NCBI GenBank assembly: GCA_947595415.1
Contig: CANQER010000025.1
Coordinates: forward strand, 1 to 11,508
DNA: 11,508 bases
DNA from: an uncultured Bacilli bacterium
GTDB taxonomy: Bacteria; Bacillota_I; Bacilli_A; RF39; UBA660
Direction: 5' to 3'
The position numbers were made by a program, and so were the translations under genes. Below, one piece after another: positions 1 through 7,758 of this stretch. How positions within the stretch are numbered: the stretch's first letter is position 1; the number at the start of each line of letters is the position of its first letter. The notes below the pieces were generated by a model. The model did no database searches and was not told where the DNA came from. It saw only the letters and a program-made list of their open reading frames with translations.

Positions 1-213
1 ACAGAAATAGATTATATGAATAGAAATATTAAAAACAATTTTAAACATAGTGAAAAAATAAAGGCTAGACTTCTTATTTTAATAGGAGAAGATGAATTAA
101 AGGAAAATATTCTTACAGTTAAAGATAATAAAACCAAAGAAGAATATAAAGTAAAAACTGATGAAATTGTTCATTTTCTTGATCATATGTTAGATAATTG
201 TGATTGTCATTAA
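1..213 (+). CDS. hisS: Histidyl-tRNA synthetase, C-terminal end (5' truncated by window)
   Basis: The open frame runs from base 1 without needing a start, so this is the last 70 codons of a gene that begins outside the window. The segment resembles the C-terminal anticodon-binding domain of class II HisRS: a helix ending in NNFKHSEKIKAR, then the strand LLILIGEDELKENI, a VKDNKTKEE hairpin and the final helix. HisRS charges tRNA-His in the cytoplasm. The protein ends in a short CDCH tail of unknown meaning. aspS starts 14 bases downstream, and hisS-aspS is a well-known Firmicute gene pair, which supports the call. The catalytic domain cannot be checked here. Any leader control, such as a T-box, would lie upstream of the window. 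Confidence 0.88.
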   Translation, partial: TEIDYMNRNIKNNFKHSEKIKARLLILIGEDELKENILTVKDNKTKEEYKVKTDEIVHFLDHMLDNCDCH

Positions 214-227
214 AAAGTAGGTGAAAT

Positions 228-1946
228 ATGAAAAAATATAATAATAACGATTTTAGTATAAAAGATATAGATAAAGAAGTAACTTTATATGGATGGGCCT
301 CTAAAAAAAGAAATTTAGGAGGAATTATCTTTATTGATCTAAGAGATCGTAGTGGAATTATTCAACTAGTTATCAATCCAGATAATCCTAATTATGATTT
401 AGCTTTACAAATAAAAAATGAATATGTTTTAGAGATAACTGGAGTTATTAAAAAAAGAGAACATTCTAACCCTAATTTAAAGACAGGTGAAGTTGAAGTT
501 TTAGTATCTAGTTTAACTATTTTAAACAAATCAGAAGAATTACCTTTTGAAATAAGTGATGATATAACTGCTTTAGAAGATACAAGGTTAAAATATCGTT
601 ATCTTGATTTAAGAAGAAATCAACTTAAAAACAATTTAATAATGCGTCATAAAATAGTAACTGAAATAAGAAATTATTTAAACAATCTAGATTTTTTAGA
701 AATAGAAACACCAATTTTGTGTAAATCTACTCCAGAAGGAGCTAGAGATTATTTAGTTCCATCTCGTATCAACAAAGGTAGTTTTTATGCTCTTCCTCAA
801 TCACCCCAACTATTTAAACAACTTTTAATGGTTAGTGGTATGGAAAAGTACTATCAAATTGCTCGTTGTTTTAGAGATGAAGATTTAAGAGCTGATCGTC
901 AACCTGAATTTACCCAAATTGATATTGAAATGAGTTTTGTTACAGAAGAAGATATCTTCAAATTAGTAGAGGGAATGTTTAAACAACTATTTAAAAACAT
1001 CAAAAATATTGATTTACCTAATGTTTTCCCAAGGATAAAATATGTGGATGCTATAAATATGTATGGATCTGATAAACCTGATACACGTTTTGAAATGCTT
1101 ATAAATGATTTAACTTCAATTTTTAAAAATACTAATTTTACACCTTTTCAAAAAGAAGAAGTAAATTGTATTGTAGTAAAAAACAAAGCAGATTTTTATT
1201 CTCGTAAAAAAATAGATGAACTTTTAGAATTTATCAAAATATATGATGCTGATAACTTATTTTGGTTAAAATATAGTGATCAAATAAGTAGTAGTTTTTA
1301 TAAAAATTTAAGTGTTGAAGAACAAAACTCTTTAATAAAAAATCTATCTTTAGAAGAAAATGACTTAGTTTTAATTGTAAGTGGTAAAAGAAAAATCGTT
1401 AAAACTGCTCTTGGAGCTTTAAGACTTAAAATAGCTAAAGAAATAGATATAATTGATAAAGATAAATACAATTTCTTATGGGTAACAGATTTTCCAATGT
1501 TCGAATATTCAGAAAAAGAAAATCGTTATATAGCTTGTCATCATCCTTTTACTATGCCAAATGATGTAAATATGTTAGATGATAAGGAAAATTGTTATGC
1601 AAGAGCTTATGATATTGTTTTAAATGGTTATGAACTTGCGAGTGGAAGTATTAGAATTCATGATCCTAAAATTCAACAAATCGTTTTTGAAAAACTGGGA
1701 ATTTCTAAAGAAGAACAAGAAGCTAAATTTGGATTTTTATTAGAAGCATTTAAATATGGAGTTCCTCCTCATGCAGGTATCGCTCCTGGACTTGAAAGAC
1801 TTACTATGCTTATGTGTAATACTGATAATATTCGTGATGTGGTTGCTTTCCCTAAAACTGCTAGTGCTTATGACTTACTTACTAAAGCTCCAAGTACTGT
1901 TAGTGAAAACCAATTAAAAGATTTAGGGATAGAAGTGATTAAATGA
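228..1946 (+). CDS. aspS: Aspartyl-tRNA synthetase
   Basis: A class IIb synthetase that attaches aspartate to tRNA-Asp. The 572-residue length is close to the usual 580-595. The N-terminal OB-fold anticodon-binding domain (about 1-105) contains GGIIFIDLRDRSG. The catalytic core carries QSPQ (191-194), motif 2 around FRDEDLRADRQPEFTQ (215-230) and motif 3 GIAPGLERL (517-525). The bacterial GAD insertion lies at roughly 270-410. Leu30 in the KKRNLGG loop matches tRNA-discriminating bacterial AspRS, where non-discriminating forms usually have His. That suggests a separate AsnRS exists (inference). The usual GYELGGGS reads GYELASGS at 467-473. The start at 228 is preceded by an AGTAGGTGA ribosome site. 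The TGA stop overlaps the holA start (ATGA), indicating translational coupling and a standard genetic code. Confidence 0.97.
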   Translation: MKKYNNNDFSIKDIDKEVTLYGWASKKRNLGGIIFIDLRDRSGIIQLVINPDNPNYDLALQIKNEYVLEITGVIKKREHSNPNLKTGEVEVLVSSLTILNKSEELPFEISDDITALEDTRLKYRYLDLRRNQLKNNLIMRHKIVTEIRNYLNNLDFLEIETPILCKSTPEGARDYLVPSRINKGSFYALPQSPQLFKQLLMVSGMEKYYQIARCFRDEDLRADRQPEFTQIDIEMSFVTEEDIFKLVEGMFKQLFKNIKNIDLPNVFPRIKYVDAINMYGSDKPDTRFEMLINDLTSIFKNTNFTPFQKEEVNCIVVKNKADFYSRKKIDELLEFIKIYDADNLFWLKYSDQISSSFYKNLSVEEQNSLIKNLSLEENDLVLIVSGKRKIVKTALGALRLKIAKEIDIIDKDKYNFLWVTDFPMFEYSEKENRYIACHHPFTMPNDVNMLDDKENCYARAYDIVLNGYELASGSIRIHDPKIQQIVFEKLGISKEEQEAKFGFLLEAFKYGVPPHAGIAPGLERLTMLMCNTDNIRDVVAFPKTASAYDLLTKAPSTVSENQLKDLGIEVIK

Positions 1947-2875
1947 TATATTTATTTTATGGCCTAGAAGATTATATAATCGAACAACAAATAAAAAAAA
2001 TAACAGCTAAAACCAAAATAGATAATTATGCTACTGTTTATTATGATCTTGAACAAACAAAAATAGAAGATATTATCGATAATGCAAATACTGCTTCTTT
2101 ATTTGACGATAAAAAAATAATTATCATTGAAAATTCCTATATATTTACTGGTCAAAAAGGAGTAGAACAAAATTTACTAATTTTAGAAAAGTATCTAAAT
2201 AGTCCTAACTTAAATACGATTTTAATTTTTACTGTTAAAACAGAAAAACTAGATGAAAGAAAAAAAATAGTTAAACTTATTAAACAAAAAGGTACTGTTT
2301 TAGAGTGTAGTAATAAAAATATTAATAAAACAGTAAAAGAAATGTTTGAGGACTATGAAATTAGTGATAGCCTAATAAATACATTAATTGATAGGGTAGG
2401 AAGTAATTTATACATCTTAAAACAAGAAGTCGATAAAATAAAACTATATAAAGATAGTAATAAAACGATTACAAAAGATGATATTATAAATTTAACAAGT
2501 AAAAATGTTTCAACTGACATATTTAAGTTAATTGAAGCAATCGTTTTAAAAAACAAAGATGAAGCTATGCAAATATATAAAGCAATGCTTAAAATAAATG
2601 AAGAACCTATCAAAATAATTATCATGTTAGCTAATCAATTTAGAATAATTTATCAAACAAAAAACCTTTATATTAAAGGTTATACAGAAAAAGATATTAC
2701 TAATATCTTACAAATTCATCCTTATAGAATAAAACTAGCTTTAGAAAAAGGAAAAGTATTTAAAAGTGAAGATTTACTTAAATACTTAAACCTTTTAGCT
2801 GATATGGATAGTGATATCAAAAGTGGTTTAATTGATAAAAATATCGCTTTAGAATTATTTATTTTAAACTTATAA
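1943..2875 (+). CDS. holA: DNA polymerase III, delta subunit
   Basis: The delta subunit is the part of the clamp-loader complex that opens the beta sliding clamp during replication. The 310-residue protein starts with the family's MIYLFYGLEDYIIEQQI and continues with ASLFDDKKIIIIEN and a TILIFTVKTEKLDERKK segment, as in the N-terminal AAA+-like domain. The motif IFKLIEAIVLKNKDEAM (about 193-209) and the helical C-terminal collar ending LIDKNIALELFILNL also fit. There is no P-loop lysine motif, as expected for delta, which does not bind ATP. It is slightly shorter than the roughly 340 residues common in the family. The start overlaps the aspS stop by 4 bases, so it is translated from the hisS-aspS message. 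Primary sequence conservation in this family is low, so the call rests on the overall pattern. Confidence 0.9.
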   Translation: MIYLFYGLEDYIIEQQIKKITAKTKIDNYATVYYDLEQTKIEDIIDNANTASLFDDKKIIIIENSYIFTGQKGVEQNLLILEKYLNSPNLNTILIFTVKTEKLDERKKIVKLIKQKGTVLECSNKNINKTVKEMFEDYEISDSLINTLIDRVGSNLYILKQEVDKIKLYKDSNKTITKDDIINLTSKNVSTDIFKLIEAIVLKNKDEAMQIYKAMLKINEEPIKIIIMLANQFRIIYQTKNLYIKGYTEKDITNILQIHPYRIKLALEKGKVFKSEDLLKYLNLLADMDSDIKSGLIDKNIALELFILNL

Positions 2876-2893
2876 GACTATTTAGTCTTTTTT
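2874..2893 (+). terminator. Terminator of hisS-aspS-holA, between convergent genes
   Basis: The stem AAGACT (2874-2879) pairs with AGTCTT (2884-2889) around a 4-base loop and is followed by a T-run on the plus strand. The hairpin begins at the holA stop codon and also contains the rarA stop codon (TAG at 2880-2878 on the minus strand). The stem is short, so the strength is uncertain. On the minus strand there is no good T-run. Confidence 0.55.
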
Positions 2894-4089
2894 ATTTTGT
2901 CATTGATGTTTTTTAAAGTAGTTTCATATTTACTAGTTGTTTTAGCAATATAATAAGTAACATCTTTAATATTATCAGGTAAATATTGTTGTTTAACATA
3001 TCCATTTGGATAGTTATGAGGATATAAATAGTCTAGTGAAGTAGTTTTTATATGATTAGGTACATTACCAGTATTACCCTTTCTAATATCGTTTAAAGCC
3101 CTATTTATAGCTTCATTAGCACTATTAGACTTAGGAGATAAGCTAAGTTCAATTACAACGTTACTAAGGGGTATTATGGCCTCAGGAAGACCTAGTCTTT
3201 CAGATGCATTAATAGCAGCATCTACTTTAGGTCCCATACTAGGATTAGCAAGCCCAATATCTTCATAAGCAATAACACTCATTCGTCTATATATACTATC
3301 TAAATCACCAGCTTCTAATAGTCTAGCTAAATAATGTAAGGATGCATCAACATCACTACCTCTAATGGACTTTTGAAAAGCAGATAAAACATCATAATGA
3401 CCATCTTCGTTTTTATCATGGAAAAACACAGGTTTACTATTGATTTGTTTTAATAGATCAACACTAACTACTTTGTTAGAACTACCATAATAAGCTACTT
3501 CCAATAAATTATAAGCACTTCTTAAATCACCACTACTTACTTTAGCAATATGATATATAGCATCTTTATCTATTTTTAAATTAGGTAATACCTTTTTTTT
3601 ACAGACATTTTCAAGTCCTAAAACAATATCATCAAAAGTAAGTTCTTTTAATTCAAATATTTGACAACGACTCCTAATAGCAGGATTAATCTTATGATAA
3701 GGGTTAGAAGAAGTTAAACCTATTAAAGTTATTTGTCCATTTTCTAAATAAGGTAGTAATAAATCTTGTTTGTCTTTGTTTAATCTATGTATTTCATCCA
3801 TTATTACAACCATACCATCATACACTTTAGCTTCTTCTACAACTATATCAAAATCTTTTTTATTGTTCACAACAGCATTTAATAAACGATAACGTACATT
3901 TAACTCATTTACTATAGCTAAAGCTAAAGTAGTTTTCCCAACTCCAGGTTTACCATAAAAAATAAGGGAAAAAAGTTTTTTATTTTTAACTAAATTATAT
4001 ATTACTTTATTTTTTCCAATCAAATGTTTTTGTCCTATAACTTCACTAATATTACTAGGACGCATCATAATAGAAAGAGGTTTATCCAT
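2878..4089 (-). CDS. rarA: Replication-associated recombination protein RarA (MgsA), AAA+ ATPase
   Basis: RarA is a homotetrameric AAA+ ATPase related to clamp-loader ATPases that acts at stalled forks and single-strand gaps. Visible parts in the 403-residue protein are Walker A GKPGVGKT (46-53), Walker B VVIMDEIH (94-101), a sensor 1 region GLTSSNP (124-130, commonly GATTENP), arginine finger RSRC (139-142) and sensor 2 GDLR (187-190). The C-terminal tetramerisation domain contains AYEDIGLANP (274-283) and ends with the typical YLYPHNYPNGYVKQQYLP region. I chose the start at 4089 because GGTGAT lies just upstream and MDKPLSIMMRP matches known N-termini. A longer reading frame back to 4125 would add 12 unlikely hydrophobic residues. 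In Bacillus rarA follows hisS-aspS on the same strand, whereas here it faces them. Confidence 0.95.
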   Translation of the reverse strand: MDKPLSIMMRPSNISEVIGQKHLIGKNKVIYNLVKNKKLFSLIFYGKPGVGKTTLALAIVNELNVRYRLLNAVVNNKKDFDIVVEEAKVYDGMVVIMDEIHRLNKDKQDLLLPYLENGQITLIGLTSSNPYHKINPAIRSRCQIFELKELTFDDIVLGLENVCKKKVLPNLKIDKDAIYHIAKVSSGDLRSAYNLLEVAYYGSSNKVVSVDLLKQINSKPVFFHDKNEDGHYDVLSAFQKSIRGSDVDASLHYLARLLEAGDLDSIYRRMSVIAYEDIGLANPSMGPKVDAAINASERLGLPEAIIPLSNVVIELSLSPKSNSANEAINRALNDIRKGNTGNVPNHIKTTSLDYLYPHNYPNGYVKQQYLPDNIKDVTYYIAKTTSKYETTLKNINDKIKKTK

Positions 4090-4105
4090 AAATATCACCA
4101 CTAAT

Positions 4106-4114
4106 ATTTTATCA
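4106..4114 (-). promoter_or_regulatory. Extended -10 promoter of rarA
   Basis: Read on the minus strand this is TGATAAAAT, an extended -10 (TGn plus TAAAAT), ending 16 bases before the rarA ATG. No recognisable -35 is present. The A/T tract at 4114-4130 lies between this and the divergent xerD promoter. The predicted transcript start leaves a leader of roughly 10 bases that is mostly the GGTGAT ribosome site. Confidence 0.5.
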
Positions 4115-4140
4115 AAAAAAAACAAAAATTAATAGATATA

Positions 4141-4149
4141 TGGTATAAT
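4141..4149 (+). promoter_or_regulatory. Extended -10 promoter of xerD operon
   Basis: TGGTATAAT is a perfect extended -10 element (TGnTATAAT) ending 15 bases before the xerD ATG, again with no clear -35. The predicted start near 4156 gives a leader of about 9 bases, GGTGATAAT, directly before ATG. It is divergent from the rarA promoter. Confidence 0.6.
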
Positions 4150-4164
4150 AAATATGGTGATAAT

Positions 4165-5046
4165 ATGTCTGATACTTATGATATTATTGATAAATATGGT
4201 AATTATTTGTATGCTGTAAAAAAGTATTCTAAAAATACAATTGATAATTATGTAAGTACGATAAATATGTTTTTTGCTTATACTAATAAAAACTATAATC
4301 AAGTATCAAAAGATGATGTTTTAGCTTATATCAAACATATTAAAAATAACCAGTCAGATAAAACTATTTCTCATAAAATATCAGTTTTAAGAAATTTTTA
4401 TAAATATTTACTTATAACTAAAAAGGTTTCTGTTAATCCTATGACTTATATTGAATTACCAAAACAACAAAAATCACTACCTAGAGTATTATCTAAAGAA
4501 GAGGTTGAACAAATACTAGATATTGATTTAAAAACTCGTTATGACTATCGAAATAAAGCGATATTAGAACTACTTTATGCGACAGGTTTTAGAATATCTG
4601 AACTTATAAATATCAAACTTGAGGATATTGATTTTCAAATGGCAACGATAAAAACTATGGGTAAAGGTAATAAAGAAAGGATTGTTCCAATAGGGGATTA
4701 CGCTAATTATTATGTTAAAATCTATATTGAAAAATATAGACCTCAGTTTCTTAAAAATAAAACTAGTAATTACTTATTTATAAGTGATCGTTCTAATAAG
4801 TTATCAAGACAAAATGTCTTTATTTTCCTTAAAAAAATAGCTTTAGAAAAAAATATTAAAACCAATTTTTCACCTCATACTTTAAGACATTCATTCGCAA
4901 CTCACCTACTAGAAAATGGGGCAGATTTAAGAATTATAGGTGAAATGCTTGGTCATAGTAGTATTAAAACTACCCAAATATATACTAATTTATCTGACAA
5001 TTTTAGGAAAGAAAACTATCAAAATTACCATCCTCATGGAAAATAG
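4165..5046 (+). CDS. xerD: Tyrosine recombinase XerD
   Basis: XerC/XerD-type site-specific recombinase that resolves chromosome dimers at dif sites, normally with FtsK. The 293-residue length is typical. An N-terminal SAM-like core-binding domain (about 1-95, KKYSKNTIDNYVSTINMF) is followed by the catalytic domain. All active-site residues are visible: Arg143 (ATGFRISEL), Lys167 (GKGNKER), His238 and Arg241 (PHTLRHSFATHLL), His264 (GHSS) and nucleophile Tyr273 (QIYTNLS). XerD is preferred over XerC or a phage integrase because deoB follows directly, as in the Bacillus xerD(ripX)-drm pair, and because no mobile-element genes or att-like repeats are nearby. It is the first gene of a probable xerD-deoB-alkD operon. 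Confidence 0.92.
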   Translation: MSDTYDIIDKYGNYLYAVKKYSKNTIDNYVSTINMFFAYTNKNYNQVSKDDVLAYIKHIKNNQSDKTISHKISVLRNFYKYLLITKKVSVNPMTYIELPKQQKSLPRVLSKEEVEQILDIDLKTRYDYRNKAILELLYATGFRISELINIKLEDIDFQMATIKTMGKGNKERIVPIGDYANYYVKIYIEKYRPQFLKNKTSNYLFISDRSNKLSRQNVFIFLKKIALEKNIKTNFSPHTLRHSFATHLLENGADLRIIGEMLGHSSIKTTQIYTNLSDNFRKENYQNYHPHGK

Positions 5047-5060
5047 AAAGAAGGAATATT

Positions 5061-6224
5061 ATGAAATACAAAAGAATTTTTTTAATCGTTTTAGATTCAC
5101 TTGGAATAGGGGAAGCTAGTGATGCTTATAAGTTTGGGGACATTTCTGTTAATACATTTAAACATATTGTTTCAAATACTCATTTTGACTATCCTAATTT
5201 AAGAAAGTTAGGGATGTTTAATTTAGTTGATGATACATCTTCTAAAACAATTGCTTATTACACTAAAGGAATGCCAATTAGTAATGGAAAAGATACCTTA
5301 ACAGGTCATTTAGAAATGATGGGAATTGAAACAAAGATACCTTTTAAAAGGTTTACAGATACTGGATTTCCTAAAGAGTTAATTGATGAATTAGAAAGTA
5401 AAACTCATCGTAAAGTAATTGGTAACTGTAATGCTAGTGGTACAGAAATAATTGAAAGATTAGGAAAACAACACATGGAAGAGGGGAGTATTATAGTTTA
5501 TACTTCTGCAGATTCTGTTTTACAAATAGCTGCTCATGAAGATATTGTACCTTTAGAAGAGTTGTACAACATTTGTAAAATAGCTAGAGAACTTACTTTA
5601 AAAGAAGAATGGAAAGTAGGAAGAATTATTGCTAGACCATTTATTGGAACTCCAGGTAATTTTGTAAGAACTCCTAATCGTCATGATTATGCTTTAGATC
5701 CTGCTTCTAAAACTGTTTTAGACTATCTAAAGGAAAACAATTATGATGTTATTGCACTTGGTAAAATAAGTGATATTTTTAACAATAATGGGGTTACTAA
5801 AAGTATGAAGACAAAAGACAATTTAGATGGTATTAATAAAATAAAAGAATGGCTAAAAACAGATTTTACTGGTTTATGTTTTGCTAATTTAAACGATTTT
5901 GATTCTAAATATGGTCATAGAAGAGATGTATTAGGTTATGCTAAGGCTATTAAAGAATTTGATGATAATTTAGATGACATTATTAATAGTTTAAATAGTG
6001 ATGATCTACTTATCATTACAGCTGATCATGGAAATGATCCAACCTATACTGGAACAGATCATACTCGTGAAAATACGCCTGTATTAATTTATAATAAGGA
6101 TTTTAAACAACCTAAAAGATTAGATAATCTAGATACTTTTGCTAATATTGGAGCTACTATTGCTGATAATTTTAACGTTACTAAACCTAAAATTGGAAGT
6201 AGTTTTTTAAAGGATTTACTATAA
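5061..6224 (+). CDS. deoB: Phosphopentomutase
   Basis: Interconverts ribose-1-phosphate with ribose-5-phosphate, and the deoxyribose forms, feeding nucleoside sugars into central metabolism. It belongs to the alkaline phosphatase superfamily and needs Mn2+. In this 387-residue protein the metal ligands are in place: Asp12 (IVLDSLGIGE), Asp281 and His286 (DFDSKYGHRRD), Asp322 and His323 (TADHGND) and His334 (TDHTREN). The phosphorylated threonine is in DTLTGH (78-83), most likely Thr79. The cap-domain segment GNCNASGTEIIERLG (121-135) and GRIIARPF are also typical. The ribosome site AGAAGGA lies just upstream, 14 bases after xerD. No purine nucleoside phosphorylase gene follows, unlike in Bacillus, so its partner must be elsewhere. 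Confidence 0.97.
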   Translation: MKYKRIFLIVLDSLGIGEASDAYKFGDISVNTFKHIVSNTHFDYPNLRKLGMFNLVDDTSSKTIAYYTKGMPISNGKDTLTGHLEMMGIETKIPFKRFTDTGFPKELIDELESKTHRKVIGNCNASGTEIIERLGKQHMEEGSIIVYTSADSVLQIAAHEDIVPLEELYNICKIARELTLKEEWKVGRIIARPFIGTPGNFVRTPNRHDYALDPASKTVLDYLKENNYDVIALGKISDIFNNNGVTKSMKTKDNLDGINKIKEWLKTDFTGLCFANLNDFDSKYGHRRDVLGYAKAIKEFDDNLDDIINSLNSDDLLIITADHGNDPTYTGTDHTRENTPVLIYNKDFKQPKRLDNLDTFANIGATIADNFNVTKPKIGSSFLKDLL

Positions 6225-6929
6225 ATGGTTGATGTTAAATGGAATAAAAAAACCTATAAAAAATTTATAGATTACTTATATACTTTACAAGATAAAAAAT
6301 ATAAAGATTTTCATTTTAAACTACTTAAAAACGATTCTATTAAACTAATAGGAATTAGAACTAATAATCTTAAATTACTAGCAAAACAAATAAGTAAAAC
6401 TAACTATGATGAATTTATTAAAATAAATACTCATGAAACATATGAAGAAGTTGTTATTCATGGTTTTATCTTATCTTTTGTTAAAGATTTTGATAAATTG
6501 TTAAAATTGTTAGATGATTTTGTAAAATACATTGATAATTGGGCAACTAATGATTTAGTATCAGCTTCTTTAAAACAGTTTAAAAAAAATCAAGAAAAAG
6601 GGTATAACTATATATTAAAATGTTTAAATGGTAATGATTATATGATAAGATTTGGTTTAACTTTACTACTAAATCACTATTTAAACGATGATTATATTGA
6701 TAAAGTATTAAATATAAGTAATAATATAAATAACGATAATTATTATGTTAAAATGGCTAATGCTTGGCTAATATCTATTTGTTATATAAAATATTCAGAT
6801 AAAACTTTTGAATTTTTAAAAACATCAAAATTAGATTCTTTTACAATAAATAAAGCAATTAGTAAGATAAATGATTCTAGACAAGTAGATATAATAAGTA
6901 AAAATGAAATAAAGAAACTTCGACGTTAA
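6225..6929 (+). CDS. AlkD-like DNA alkylation repair protein (HEAT-repeat glycosylase)
   Basis: Member of the DNA alkylation repair family (AlkC/AlkD type), whose active members remove N3- and N7-alkylated purines without flipping the base. The 234-residue protein is all-helical HEAT-like. Trp106 and Asp110 in DNWATNDL have the same W-x3-D spacing as Trp109 and Asp113 of Bacillus AlkD. Trp181 (KMANAWLIS) and Arg142 (MIRFGLTLLL) fit the other DNA-contact positions, so activity looks retained (inference). The C-terminal SFTINKAISKINDS block is typical of the family. The ATG follows the deoB TAA with no gap, so translation is probably coupled. The protein is unusually rich in Lys and Asn, as expected from the base composition. 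Confidence 0.85.
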   Translation: MVDVKWNKKTYKKFIDYLYTLQDKKYKDFHFKLLKNDSIKLIGIRTNNLKLLAKQISKTNYDEFIKINTHETYEEVVIHGFILSFVKDFDKLLKLLDDFVKYIDNWATNDLVSASLKQFKKNQEKGYNYILKCLNGNDYMIRFGLTLLLNHYLNDDYIDKVLNISNNINNDNYYVKMANAWLISICYIKYSDKTFEFLKTSKLDSFTINKAISKINDSRQVDIISKNEIKKLRR

Positions 6930-6944
6930 ATTCGAAGTTTTTTT
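6915..6944 (+). terminator. Intrinsic terminator of xerD-deoB-alkD
   Basis: A perfect 9-base stem, AAACTTCGA (6915-6923) with TCGAAGTTT (6932-6940), has an 8-base loop and runs into seven T residues (6938-6944). The alkD stop codon lies in the loop. The zupT -10 element starts only 5 bases after the T-run. Confidence 0.85.
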
Positions 6945-6948
6945 GTCA

Positions 6949-6954
6949 TATAAT
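6949..6954 (+). promoter_or_regulatory. -10 element of zupT
   Basis: A consensus TATAAT ends 14 bases before the zupT ATG. A -35 at normal spacing would fall inside the loop or descending stem of the preceding terminator (about 6925-6933), where no good match is visible. The predicted leader is about 8 bases and consists of the GTGATAAT ribosome site region. Confidence 0.5.
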
Positions 6955-6968
6955 TAGTAGGTGATAAT

Positions 6969-7727
6969 ATGAATAGTATTTATGCATTACTTCTTACTTG
7001 TCTAGCTGGAGCTTCTACTTTACTTGGAACATTTTTAATTTTTTTTAAAAGCGATAATAATATTATCATTAAATCAATTAGTTTCGCAGCTGGAGTAATG
7101 ATTTGTGTATCAATTTGTGATTTAATTCCTAGTTCATTAAGGGAAGTTAGTAAAACGTTTTATTTGTTTCCATCTATTATCATAATTGGAATATTTATAA
7201 CAATAGGAATTATATTTTCTTTTTTAATCGATAAATACTTACCTGATAATTATGAACATAACAATATAAGTGATAAAAAACTTTATAGGGTAGGGGTAAT
7301 TGCGATGATAGCTATTATTCTTCACAATATTCCAGAAGGTATTGCGACTTTTTTAACTAGTAACAATGATCTTACTTTAGGAATAAGTCTTACCTTAGCT
7401 ATTGCTTTACATAATATCCCAGAAGGTATAAGTATTTCTATCCCTATTTATTATGCTACAAAAAGTAGGGGAAAAGCTATATTTTATACTTTAATTTCAG
7501 GTTTATCTGAACCTTTAGGAGCTATACTTGCTTGGATTATTTTAAAACCTTTTGTAACAAGTCAAATAATGGGATTTATTTATGCTTTTATTGCAGGAAT
7601 AATGTTACATATATCATTTTATGAATTATTACCTAATTCTTTAAAATATAAACAAAAATATCAAACATTTATTTATTTTGTCATAGGAATAATAGTTATG
7701 TATATATCCCATTTAATGTTAAAGTAA
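6969..7727 (+). CDS. ZIP-family divalent metal transporter (ZupT-like)
   Basis: Integral membrane transporter of the ZIP family, probably importing zinc, iron or manganese. The 252 residues form about eight hydrophobic segments. The two metal-site helices are clear: HNIPEGIATF (119-128) and HNIPEGISISIP (148-159), giving ligands His119, Asn120, Glu123, His148, Asn149 and Glu152. A third conserved helix has SEPLGA (180-185). FYELLP (217-222) in the penultimate helix is also usual. A short hydrophilic loop (about 88-106) lacks the His-rich stretch seen in many eukaryotic ZIPs, containing only a single His. The start has an AGTAGGTGAT ribosome site. The gene stands alone between two terminators. 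No metal-regulator operator was recognised. Metal preference cannot be told from sequence. Confidence 0.92.
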   Translation: MNSIYALLLTCLAGASTLLGTFLIFFKSDNNIIIKSISFAAGVMICVSICDLIPSSLREVSKTFYLFPSIIIIGIFITIGIIFSFLIDKYLPDNYEHNNISDKKLYRVGVIAMIAIILHNIPEGIATFLTSNNDLTLGISLTLAIALHNIPEGISISIPIYYATKSRGKAIFYTLISGLSEPLGAILAWIILKPFVTSQIMGFIYAFIAGIMLHISFYELLPNSLKYKQKYQTFIYFVIGIIVMYISHLMLK

Positions 7728-7752
7728 AAGAGATAAATAAATATCTCTTTTT
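7727..7752 (+). terminator. Terminator of zupT, possibly bidirectional
   Basis: The 9-base stem AAAGAGATA (7727-7735) and TATCTCTTT (7742-7750) encloses a 6-base loop and is followed by further T residues. It starts on the last base of the zupT stop codon. On the minus strand it has a 4-T tail and could also end the small gene at 7759-7935. Confidence 0.75.
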
Positions 7753-7758
7753 ATTGGG

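Noticed and set aside
1943..1946. UGA read as tryptophan (Mycoplasma-type code)
   Set aside because: The only TGA gene end, at aspS, sits in an ATGA overlap with holA and at the normal AspRS length, and all tryptophans in the recognised proteins use TGG.
2353..2625. Minus-strand reading frame of 90 codons opposite holA
   Set aside because: It lies wholly within holA, whose family pattern is clear. The hydrophobic translation is a by-product of AT-rich antisense codons, and there is no ribosome site.
4090..4125. Longer rarA start at 4125, adding 12 residues
   Set aside because: The extension would include the predicted promoter and ribosome site. The GGTGAT upstream of 4089 and the match of MDKPLSIMMRP to the family N-terminus favour the shorter start.
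4165..5046. Phage or integrative-element integrase
   Set aside because: The length, the full XerD active-site pattern and the adjacent deoB point to the housekeeping enzyme. No excisionase, other phage genes or att-like direct repeats were seen nearby.
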